NCBI GenBank assembly: GCA_002238525.1
Contig: MPMN01000008.1
Coordinates: forward strand, 1 to 64,000
Direction of reading: 5' to 3'
DNA: 64,000 nucleotides
Source: Flavobacteriaceae bacterium bin25
GTDB taxonomy: Bacteria > Bacteroidota > Bacteroidia > Flavobacteriales > Flavobacteriaceae
Of this stretch, positions 55,958-64,000 are shown in pieces; the first letter of the stretch is position 1; every line of letters begins with the position of its first letter. The notes beneath the pieces were generated by a model that did not search any database, was not told the DNA's origin, and saw only the letters and a list, made by a program, of their open reading frames with translations. A program made the position numbers and the translations under genes.

Positions 55958-58414
55958 GTGAGGGTATTAAAATTTGGAGGAAGTTCTTTAGCTGGTAAAA
56001 ACGGACTGGTTCGCCTTAAAGACATCATCATAGATAAAAGACCCGAGAAGTGTATTATAGTGGTTTCTGCTTTTGCGGGAATTACTGACAGCTTAGAAAA
56101 TATCTTAGAGCAAGCATTTTCAGGTGATAATTCTTTTTACGACAGTCTTAAAAATATTGAGGATTTACATATGGGATATATCAAGCAGTATATTCCCTTA
56201 AAAAAACAAGGATATTCCATCAGTTTTGTTAAGAGTAGAATCAATGAACTTGAAAAAGCTCTTGAGGCCGTGTATAATTTACGAGTAAAAACACCTAAAA
56301 TTTACTCTCGGATAGTCAGCTATGGTGAAATTCTTTCTTCATCAATAGTAACTTCTTATCTGGAAAATAATGGGCTCAATGTTCAATTTAAAGATACTCG
56401 CCAACTTCTTTTTACACAACAAGTTGAAGGTAAAAATATAATAGACAAACAAAAGAGCAAACCTATCGTAAAGAGTTTTTTTAAAGAAAATATCAAGGAA
56501 TGTACCATTGTACCAGGATTTATTGCTTCTAACCATGAAGGTCAGACCACTACAATTGGTAGAGGTGGTTCAGACTTTACGGCTTCTTTACTAGCTAGTT
56601 TTTTGGAAGTGGACTTCTTAGAAATTTGGACGGATGTCAGCGGGATTTATACTGCAAATCCAAAACTAGTTTCTGGCGCTCTGCCAATACGTTCCTTATC
56701 CTATCACGAGGCAATGGAACTTTCTCATTTCGGGGCAAAAGTTATTTACCCTCCAACCATTCAACCACTTGTAGAAAAAAAGATTCCACTTTATATCAAG
56801 AATACATTTTCTCCAGAAGATAAGGGATCATTTATCAGTAGCCAATCAAATCAAGCTGAATATGGCGATCAAGTTGTCAAAGGAATTAGTCATATCGATA
56901 AAGTTGCTTTGATCAACATCGAGGGGACTGGTATGGTTGGTGTTTCAGGAATCATTAAAAGGCTTTTTGAATGCCTTTCAGAAAGTCACATTAATGTTAT
57001 TCTAATCACCCAGGCCTCATCAGAATATTCAGTTTGCTTGGCCGTTCAGCAAAAAGATGCCAGTGAGGCTAAAGAAATTATTGATAAAGAATTTGCTTTT
57101 GAAATAAGATTAAAAAAAATCCAGCCAGCACTAATAGAGTTGGAAATGGCTAATATAGCTGTGGTGGGAGACAGAATGAAGGACCATCAAGGGATAAGCG
57201 GAAAACTATTTAGTGCTCTTGGAGCAAACAATATAAATATCAGAGCTATTGCTCAAGGATCATCAGAAAGAAATATATCTATTGTAATAGATAGTATTAA
57301 CACTCAAAAAGCACTAAATACATTACACGAAAACTTTTTTGAAGAGCAGGTTAAAGAACTCCATCTTTTTATTACCGGTGTAGGTAATGTAGGTGGCAGT
57401 TTTCTCGGTCAGCTTCATAATCAAAGAGCTTACTTATCAAAATACTTGAGACTAAAAGTTCGAGTCATGGGAATTTCAAATTCCCGAAAGATGATTCTCA
57501 GTGAAGAGCCGATTGATCTTTCAAATTGGCAAACGAAATTGGCAAATAGTGATGTTGTTGCTCAACGAAAGAAATTCATTGATCACATATTGAGGTTGAA
57601 TTTGAGAAACAGCATCTTTGTCGACAATACCGCTAGTGCTGAAATAGCATCAGAATATGAATCCTATCTCAGCAAAAATGTAGGTGTAGTTACTTGCAAC
57701 AAAATTGCTTGCGCCGATACCTTAGAAAACTACCTTAATCTAAAAAGGATTTCACTGAAATTTGGAGCTCCATTTTTATTCGAAACTAATGTTGGTGCTA
57801 GCCTTCCTATCATTGATACCTTAAATAATTTGGTGGCATCAGGTGATAAAATCATTAAGATTCAAGCTGTATTATCGGGAAGTCTAAATTTCATCTTCAA
57901 TAATTTTAAAAAGGGTGCCACTTTTCATGATGTTGTGCTCAAAGCCCAGAAGGCTGGGTTCACCGAACCAGATCCAAAAATTGATTTATGTGGACTTGAT
58001 GTGGCTAGAAAAATACTCATACTGGCAAGGGAGAGCGGGTTTCATTTGGAGTTTCAAGATATTGAAAATGACGATTTTCTTCCAAGGCAGTGTTTAGAAT
58101 CCTCTTCTAAAGAAGAACTTTTTAATTCTTTGAGGGAAAATGAACCTTATTTTCAAAAAATGCTCAACCAGGCAATTGTCAATAATTGTAGGTTGAAATA
58201 CATTGCCCAATTGGTTGATGGCAAAGCTTCGGTTGGAGTTCAGCAAATACCATCGGATCATGATTTCTATAACTTAGAAGGTAGTGACAACATTATTCTC
58301 TTTTATACCAAGCGATACTTTCCTCAGCCTTTGATTGTCAAAGGTGCTGGTGCTGGTGCAGATGTAACTGCTGCCGGAGTATTTGCCGACATTATCCGTA
58401 TCGGTAAAAGATGA
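55958..58414 (+). CDS. thrA: Bifunctional aspartate kinase / homoserine dehydrogenase
   Basis: Catalyses the first and third steps from aspartate to threonine. 818 residues. The kinase domain starts at the very N-terminus (MRVLKFGGSSLAGKNG) and has FIASNHEGQTTTIGRGGSDF (about 186-206); two ACT-type regulatory segments follow (MVGVSGIIKRLFECL; DHQGISGKLFSALGANNINI), then the dehydrogenase (LFITGVGNVGGSFLGQLHN, about 468) ending AGADVTAAGVFADIIRI. The start codon is GTG, fixed by the KFGGSS motif. First gene of thrA-thrB-thrC; feedback by threonine is expected from the ACT domains. Confidence 0.97.
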   Translation: MRVLKFGGSSLAGKNGLVRLKDIIIDKRPEKCIIVVSAFAGITDSLENILEQAFSGDNSFYDSLKNIEDLHMGYIKQYIPLKKQGYSISFVKSRINELEKALEAVYNLRVKTPKIYSRIVSYGEILSSSIVTSYLENNGLNVQFKDTRQLLFTQQVEGKNIIDKQKSKPIVKSFFKENIKECTIVPGFIASNHEGQTTTIGRGGSDFTASLLASFLEVDFLEIWTDVSGIYTANPKLVSGALPIRSLSYHEAMELSHFGAKVIYPPTIQPLVEKKIPLYIKNTFSPEDKGSFISSQSNQAEYGDQVVKGISHIDKVALINIEGTGMVGVSGIIKRLFECLSESHINVILITQASSEYSVCLAVQQKDASEAKEIIDKEFAFEIRLKKIQPALIELEMANIAVVGDRMKDHQGISGKLFSALGANNINIRAIAQGSSERNISIVIDSINTQKALNTLHENFFEEQVKELHLFITGVGNVGGSFLGQLHNQRAYLSKYLRLKVRVMGISNSRKMILSEEPIDLSNWQTKLANSDVVAQRKKFIDHILRLNLRNSIFVDNTASAEIASEYESYLSKNVGVVTCNKIACADTLENYLNLKRISLKFGAPFLFETNVGASLPIIDTLNNLVASGDKIIKIQAVLSGSLNFIFNNFKKGATFHDVVLKAQKAGFTEPDPKIDLCGLDVARKILILARESGFHLEFQDIENDDFLPRQCLESSSKEELFNSLRENEPYFQKMLNQAIVNNCRLKYIAQLVDGKASVGVQQIPSDHDFYNLEGSDNIILFYTKRYFPQPLIVKGAGAGADVTAAGVFADIIRIGKR

Positions 58415-58421
58415 TTTCTCT

Positions 58422-59342
58422 ATGGACTCAATAGTAGTTTTTTCCCCAGCTAGCGTAGCCAATGTTACTTGCGGGTTTGATGTTTTGGGCTTCTGTCTTG
58501 ATCATGTTGGAGATAAAATTATAGTTTCTAAATCAAACACCCCGGGAGTGCACATCGCCTCTGTCTCAGGGTTCAGAGTTCCTGTAAATCCAAAGCAAAA
58601 TGTAGCTAGTGTTGCTGTGGAAGCCTTGCTTAGGGATTACCCTACTTCTACTGGATTTGAAATAGAAATTGAAAAGGGAATCAAACCTGGCAGTGGTCTT
58701 GGGAGTAGTGCCGCGAGCGCTTGTGGGGCAGTATTTGCTGTCAATCTTCTTCTTGGAAGTCCATTTAGCCGAAGAGATCTAATCAAATATGCTCTTGAAG
58801 GTGAATCTTTGGCCTCAGGGGAGCGTCATGCCGATAACCTAGCACCGGTGATCTTGGGAGGTTTTACATTGGTTCGTTCAATTGATGAAATTGATATCAT
58901 TGAATTACCGAGTCCAGAAGATTTGATTGTTTCTGTGGTTCATCCCAAAATTGAATTAAAGACTTCTTATGCACGTGCTATTTTAAAAAAGGAGGTTTTG
59001 CTTCGCGATGCTGTTAGACAATGGGCTAATGTTGGTGCATTAGTGAGTGCATTATACACCCAAGATTATAGATTATTATCAAGGAGTTTACAGGATTTTG
59101 TCATTGAGCCTACAAGATCAATGCTTATCCCAGAATTTGATGCTTTAAAGCATGAGGCAATTTCTTCTGGAGCATTAGGTTTTGGTATTTCAGGTTCAGG
59201 TCCTGCAGTATTTGCGCTATCTCAGGGACAAAAAACAGCCCAATCGGTTCTTCAATCAATGTCCAAGGCATTAGATCCTCTGGATCTAGATTTTGATTGC
59301 TATATTTCAAGCATTAATCAACAAGGGGTTAGGGTAATCTGA
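58422..59342 (+). CDS. thrB: Homoserine kinase
   Basis: GHMP kinase that phosphorylates homoserine. 306 residues from the ATG at 58422 (MDSIVVFSPASVANVTCGFD); a longer frame from a TTG at 58383 overlaps thrA and is rejected because the family start fits the ATG. The ATP loop is PGSGLGSSAASACGAVFAVN (about 87-106), and the C-terminal GHMP motif is GALGFGISGSGPAVFAL. Seven bases separate it from thrA, so the genes are coupled. Confidence 0.96.
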   Translation: MDSIVVFSPASVANVTCGFDVLGFCLDHVGDKIIVSKSNTPGVHIASVSGFRVPVNPKQNVASVAVEALLRDYPTSTGFEIEIEKGIKPGSGLGSSAASACGAVFAVNLLLGSPFSRRDLIKYALEGESLASGERHADNLAPVILGGFTLVRSIDEIDIIELPSPEDLIVSVVHPKIELKTSYARAILKKEVLLRDAVRQWANVGALVSALYTQDYRLLSRSLQDFVIEPTRSMLIPEFDALKHEAISSGALGFGISGSGPAVFALSQGQKTAQSVLQSMSKALDPLDLDFDCYISSINQQGVRVI

Positions 59343-59347
59343 TTTCA

Positions 59348-60682
59348 ATGAGATATTATAATTTGGGGGATCGAAGCAGTTGGGTAGATTTTTCTACGGC
59401 GGTTATACAGGGTATTGCTCCAGATAAAACCCTTTATTTCCCTCAATATATTCCATCATTTAGTCAAGAAGTAATTGATAGTCTACCCCACTATAATGAT
59501 CATGAGATAGCATCCCTGATAATCGAACAATTTGTTGGTGATTGCTTAGATGAGTTGACTGTTGATCAGATTGCGTATAAAACATTGACTTTTGACTTTC
59601 CTTTAGTTCCTTTAGAAACTAATTTATTTTGTCTTGAACTATTTAATGGTCCTACTCTTGCTTTTAAAGATGTAGGTGCTCGTTTTATGGCACATACCTT
59701 ATCTAAATTAACCAATTCGAGGCTCAACAAAAAAATCACTGTACTAGCAGCTACTTCGGGTGATACTGGTAGTGCTGTTGCTAGTGGATTTTACAATGTT
59801 GAAAACATTGATGTAGTTATCTTATATCCGAAAGGAAAAGTTAGTTCAATTCAAAAAGCCCAGATGACTTCTCTGGGTGGAAATATCAAAACTCTTGAAA
59901 TTGAGGGTACTTTTGATAATTGTCAGGAATTTGTAAAAAGGTCGTTTGTTGATATTGAGATCAAAGAGAGGCTTGCTTTAACTTCAGCAAATTCGATTAA
60001 CATAGCCAGGTGGTTACCACAGGTAATCTACTATTTTATTGCTTATAAGCAACTTCCTCTGAGTAAACATCCAATAGTATGCTCTGTTCCTAGTGGAAAT
60101 TTCGGGAATCTTTGTGCGGGGATTCTGGCTATGAAAATGGGCCTTCCAATTGATCATTTTATTGCTAGTTGCAACATAAATAATTCGGTAATTAATTATC
60201 TTAATACCGGTGAATATCAACCTATTATTCCTTCCAAACAGACGATCTCTAATGCTATGGATGTTGGTGACCCGAGCAATTTTGTTCGAATCAAAGAACT
60301 CTACAGTATCTATGGTGATTCTCACAAGGTATTTCAACAATTAAAGCGTGATCTTTCTGGATATTGGTATGATGATCATCAGACTAGAGGTGCAATCCAA
60401 GAATTGTATCATCAATACCGCTATATAGCGGATCCGCATGGTGCTGTGGGTTATTTAGGTTTAAAGCAATTTTTAAATCAGTATAGCTTCACAACTCATT
60501 TTAGGGGTATCTTTTTAGAAACTGCACATCCTATCAAATTTCGAGAAGTAGTGGAAAAGGAAATTGACACACAAATACCTATGCCCATCCGATTATCACG
60601 AACATTAAGTAATAGGAATAATAGTTCAACTTCTATTTCATCTTTTGATCAACTTAAGGACTATTTGATGAGTAGATATTAG
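59348..60682 (+). CDS. thrC: Threonine synthase
   Basis: PLP enzyme converting O-phosphohomoserine to threonine. 444 residues of the fold-type II synthase. The PLP lysine lies in FNGPTLAFKDVGARFMAHTL (about 98-117), the phosphate loop in AATSGDTGSAVASGFY (about 137-152), and further family motifs are TSANSINIARWLPQ and VPSGNFGNLCAGI. Starts five bases after thrB, closing the complete threonine operon. Confidence 0.97.
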   Translation: MRYYNLGDRSSWVDFSTAVIQGIAPDKTLYFPQYIPSFSQEVIDSLPHYNDHEIASLIIEQFVGDCLDELTVDQIAYKTLTFDFPLVPLETNLFCLELFNGPTLAFKDVGARFMAHTLSKLTNSRLNKKITVLAATSGDTGSAVASGFYNVENIDVVILYPKGKVSSIQKAQMTSLGGNIKTLEIEGTFDNCQEFVKRSFVDIEIKERLALTSANSINIARWLPQVIYYFIAYKQLPLSKHPIVCSVPSGNFGNLCAGILAMKMGLPIDHFIASCNINNSVINYLNTGEYQPIIPSKQTISNAMDVGDPSNFVRIKELYSIYGDSHKVFQQLKRDLSGYWYDDHQTRGAIQELYHQYRYIADPHGAVGYLGLKQFLNQYSFTTHFRGIFLETAHPIKFREVVEKEIDTQIPMPIRLSRTLSNRNNSSTSISSFDQLKDYLMSRY

Positions 60683-60959
60683 TTCCCATTTTCCTTCTTT
60701 AAATTTTCATGAAACCAATTCTTCACCACAAGGGAATATCTATAACGACAAAATGAGGGTTTTATTTTAATGTGTTTAGGGTTTTAGACATTTTAAAACT
60801 AGTTGGGTAATGAATATGGAGGAAAACTTATAGGTTTAAAACTATTTTCAACTGCTATTTACTGAAAGGTAGTAGACACTTCTATGAGCAATATATAATC
60901 GCACCATAAATTTCATTTAACTTGGGAAAATATTATTAGTTCTAAAAAAGCAGAATAAA
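60683..60959. other. Gap between thrC and the methyltransferase gene
   Basis: No gene, no strong terminator and no clear repeat. It marks the passage from core genes to the restriction-modification locus. Confidence 0.4.
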
Positions 60960-62018
60960 TTGAAAATTTCTAACCAAAGATTATCTGCAATAGATTTGTT
61001 CTGTGGCATTGGGGGTCTATCCTTTGGGCTAATAAAGTCTGGAATTAAAGTTTTAGCTGGGGTGGATTCAAATTCTTCTTGTAAATATGCTTTTGAAGAA
61101 AATGTAAAGGGCAAGTTCATAGACTCAGATATTACTGATGTAAACCCTCAAGAATTAAAAAATAATTTCTGGGATAATAATGATGTAAAGATTTTGGTGG
61201 GATGTGCACCATGCCAACCTTTTTCTACTCTCACAAATAATGTGAAAGATAAAGAGCAAAGTGAAAGATGGGGTCTATTGAATGTTTTCATAAAAATTAT
61301 TGAAAAAACTAATCCAACAATAGTATCAATGGAGAATGTTACAAATCTTTCGAATAAGCAAATTTTTACTGATTTTGTAATAAGATTAAGAGAATTAGGA
61401 TACTTTGTTTCTTTTCAAAACGTATTTTGTCCCGATTATGGTTTGGCTCAAAAAAGAAAGAGGTTAGTACTTTTAGCTTCCATGCATGGAAAAATTAAGT
61501 TAATACCAGCCACACATAAGAAAGAAAATTATAAAACTGTTAAAGACGCTATTGGGCATCTTCCAAAGATAAAAGCAGGTGAAGTTTCAAAATCTGATCC
61601 TTTACATAGAGCTACTAGTCTATCAGATATTAATTTGAAAAGAATTAAAGCTTCGAAACCAAATGGCACTTGGAAAGACTGGAGTGAGGACTTGTTACTA
61701 GAATGCCATAAAAAATCATCAGGACAATCTTATAAATCAGTCTATGGTCGAATTTCGTGGGATCACCCCTCTCCTACGATAACAACACAATTCTACAATT
61801 ATGGTACTGGCAGATTCGGTCATCCAAGTCAAGATAGAGCATTAACAGTTAGAGAAGCGTCTATTTTGCAATCATTTCCAGAGAATTATAAATTTTATGA
61901 CAAAGAAAGCGATATTTTTATAAGTAGAATGGGGACTCATATTGGGAATGCTGTCCCGGTAAGGCTCGGGGAGGTAATAGGAAAGTCAATAGTTCAACAC
62001 ATAAAAGAACATATTTAA
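60960..62018 (+). CDS. DNA (cytosine-5)-methyltransferase
   Basis: Modification half of a restriction-modification system. 352 residues with the C5-methylase motif order: I (AIDLFCGIGGLSFGLIKSG), IV with catalytic Cys85 (GCAPCQPFST), VI (MENVTNL), VIII (QKRKRLVLLAS), then a target-recognition region and IX-X (SPTITTQFYNYGTGRFGHPS; RMGTHIGNAVPVRLG). The start is TTG at 60960; no ATG fits upstream of motif I. The nuclease partner starts 25 bases downstream. Relatives of the BbrUII/HgiDII type modify GTCGAC, but the target here is not readable from sequence. Confidence 0.95.
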   Translation: MKISNQRLSAIDLFCGIGGLSFGLIKSGIKVLAGVDSNSSCKYAFEENVKGKFIDSDITDVNPQELKNNFWDNNDVKILVGCAPCQPFSTLTNNVKDKEQSERWGLLNVFIKIIEKTNPTIVSMENVTNLSNKQIFTDFVIRLRELGYFVSFQNVFCPDYGLAQKRKRLVLLASMHGKIKLIPATHKKENYKTVKDAIGHLPKIKAGEVSKSDPLHRATSLSDINLKRIKASKPNGTWKDWSEDLLLECHKKSSGQSYKSVYGRISWDHPSPTITTQFYNYGTGRFGHPSQDRALTVREASILQSFPENYKFYDKESDIFISRMGTHIGNAVPVRLGEVIGKSIVQHIKEHI

Positions 62019-62043
62019 AATCAAAATTATAGCCAAATATAAA

Positions 62044-63989
62044 ATGACAATTGACTTAAACATTCTGAACCATCTTGGAATTAATCTTTACAGCAATGTT
62101 CCAGCGGTGCTTTCTGAGGTTGTCGCTAATGCATGGGACGCAGATGCTACAGAAGTAAAAATTTTTCTCCAGCCTTCTGAGGAAAAAATTATCATTGAGG
62201 ATGATGGCCATGGCATGAATTTATTGGATTTAAATAATAAATATTTGAATATTGGTTATGCAAAAAGAGAAAATGGAGAGGAAGTAACTCCAAAATATGG
62301 ACGTCTAGTAATGGGAAGAAAAGGGATTGGAAAACTGTCCTTGTTTTCTATTGCTAAAAAAATTGATGTCTATAGTTCTAAGGATGGGGAGTTGAATGGA
62401 TTACGTTTAGATTCGGATAAAATTCAAAAACATATTAAGGCAAGGAACAATGTGTATAACCCCGAAGAAATTCTAGTTAATGGTTGGTATTACAAAAGAG
62501 ACTTTTGGGACAAGGATTATACTGACAGGAACTAAAAAAAATATAGCAAATACTGAGCATAGTTTAAAAAAACGTCTATCCCGGAGGTTCAGCGTAATAG
62601 GGGAAACCAACAACTTTTCAGTAATAATCAATGGAACACCTATTAAGGTAGAGGATCGAAATTATTTTCATAAAATTCAGTACTTATGGTATTATGGTGA
62701 TGAGTCTCAGAAGTATGAAACTTTGGCATCCAATGTTGAAAAAGTTGAAAAGAGACCAAACGTATTAGATGGTGGTTTTAAAGTTTCTGGTTGGCTTGGG
62801 CTGGTTAAAGAATCAACTATGCTTACGGATGGCAATGAGAATTTAAATAAGATCGTTCTTCTTATGAGAGGTAAGATATCGAAGGAGGATATGATTGAAG
62901 AGTTTCGTGAGGGAGGACTGTATATTAAATATCTTTTTGGTGAAATCACTGCTGATTTTTTAGACGATTCTAAAAAACCTGACATTGCTACATCAAGTAG
63001 GCAGGATATAGTAGAGGAAGATTCTAGATATGAATCACTGAAAGATTTTTTGCAGAATGAATTAAAGCATTTACAGAGAAAAAGAAAAGAATTTAAAAAT
63101 GAAGAGGGAGAAAAAGAAGCACTAAAAATTGAACCTATTGAAGAATGGTATAAATCATTAAGGGGAGATACAAAGGAAAAAGGCTAAATCTCTTTTTGGT
63201 AAAATCAATCAGATTACCGTAGATGAAGAACATAAGAAGCAATTGTTTCAACATGGTATTTTAGCCTTTGAAAGCTTTAGATATAAAGACGCACTAAGTT
63301 CTTTGGAAGGTATTTCGACAGATAACCTTGATGATTTTCTCAAGATTTTTAAAGAGTTTGATGAGATTGAAGCTACGTTATATTATAAAATTACAAAAGA
63401 TAGACTTGATATTATTGGAAAGCTTAAGTGTAAAGTCCTTCTCGAAAATGCTCTTGAAAAAGTTCTTCAATCATTTCTTTCTGAGCATTTATGGTTACTA
63501 GACCCTTCTTGGGATAGAGCAACTGAAAATGTGATTGTGGAGAAGCAAGTATCGGCTGAATTTGATAAAATTGACGCAGATCTAACAGAGGAGGAGAAAA
63601 AGGGAAGGTTTGACATTAAATACAAGAAACCTTCCGGTAAACACGTAATAATTGAATTAAAGCGATCTTCCGTTAAGACGGATGTTAATACACTTTTATC
63701 TCAGGTAGAAAGATATAAAAACACTTTGGATAAATTTCTAAGAGTTAGGGGAGAAAAAAATCCTATAATAGAGGTTATATGTTTAGTTGGAAAACCTCTA
63801 AAGGGATGGGATGATACAAGAAAAGAAGAAAGAGACCGTAAACAAATGGATGCGGCAGATACAAGGTTAATTACATACCAAGAGCTTATTGAGGGTTCAT
63901 ATAATTCGTATAAGGAGTATATTGATGCAAATCAAAAAGCAGGAAAACTAATGAAATTGATTCATGATATCGGAGAAAGTTCCATTTGA
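62044..63989 (+). pseudogene. BbrUII/HgiDII-family restriction endonuclease, frame broken twice
   Basis: ATPase-nuclease that would cut unmodified DNA. Joined across the breaks it has about 648 residues: a GHKL ATPase (LSEVVANAWDADATEVKIFL; EDDGHGMN; MGRKGIGKLSLFSIAKKIDV), a middle domain (GTRIILTGTKKNI; RRFSVIGE; PDIATSSRQDIVEED), and a PD-(D/E)XK nuclease (GRFDIKYKKPSGKHVIIELKRS). A single-base shift lies in the TTTTGGG run at 62503-62509, another in the A/G run at 63176-63183 (TKEKG-stop should read TKEKAKSLFGKIN). Both are homopolymers, so sequencing error is possible; otherwise restriction is lost and the methylase is an orphan. Confidence 0.82.
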
Positions 63990-64000
63990 GAATTGTTTGT

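Noticed and set aside
60960..62018. Assigning GTCGAC specificity to the methyltransferase
   Set aside because: Only family relatives suggest it; the target-recognition region cannot be read for specificity by eye.

Overview
The window is chromosomal DNA of a Bacteroidota bacterium, probably a free-living, marine-type Flavobacteriia/Cytophagia relative. The signs are a SusC/SusD glycan-uptake locus with a one-protein hybrid two-component regulator, many lipoproteins with acidic residues after the lipidated cysteine, DUF4199 and DUF6580 membrane proteins, OmpA with TSP3 repeats, and repeated promoter -7 boxes of the Bacteroidota type (TAnnTTTG).

Layout. 1-21.8 kb is mostly core: RNase Y (rny), a structured RNA that is probably 6S RNA, zapA and a coiled-coil partner, an M23 peptidase, an OmpA-like porin, an S10 peptidase, an orphan DarG-like macrodomain, two Tat-exported sugar-metabolism-type proteins around galE, a decayed AbiEi antitoxin, carB, rpmH (GTG start), a lytic transglycosylase, mtaB and rpmE2. 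21.8-28.1 kb is a transposon graveyard: a frameshifted TnpB, the beheaded and truncated N-terminal part of a fructokinase, two out-of-order halves of an IS1634-type transposase, and an ISL3 element with an intact transposase. 28.1-44.2 kb is a complete fructan (probably levan) utilisation locus on the minus strand: regulator, two GH32 enzymes, sugar porter, SusC, SusD and two DUF4960 surface proteins. 44.2-46.2 kb is a dead IS256 element that itself carries a ~100 bp miniature insertion. 46.2-48.3 kb holds a defence-like three-gene operon (sce7726 nuclease-fold protein, sce7725, and a HEPN/RES N-terminal protein) whose last gene is frameshifted and cut off at the IS256 end. Three tRNAs (Ser, Arg, Ser) follow, then core genes again: a TPR protein, gyrA, clpC and thrA-thrB-thrC. 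The window ends in a restriction-modification pair: a C5-cytosine methyltransferase and a BbrUII/HgiDII-type ATPase-nuclease broken by two frameshifts.

How it works together. In the fructan locus the regulator senses a sugar (by family, fructose) in the periplasm and probably binds a 21-bp-spaced direct repeat at 41351-41392. The surface lipoproteins and SusCD bind and import fructan, one GH32 appears surface-exposed and the other periplasmic, and the porter brings fructose into the cytoplasm. The local fructokinase is broken. The locus is bracketed by IS debris and lies on the 3' side of a tRNA-Ser gene, which suggests an accessory island. The best candidate for a little-described system is the sce7726-sce7725-RES operon.
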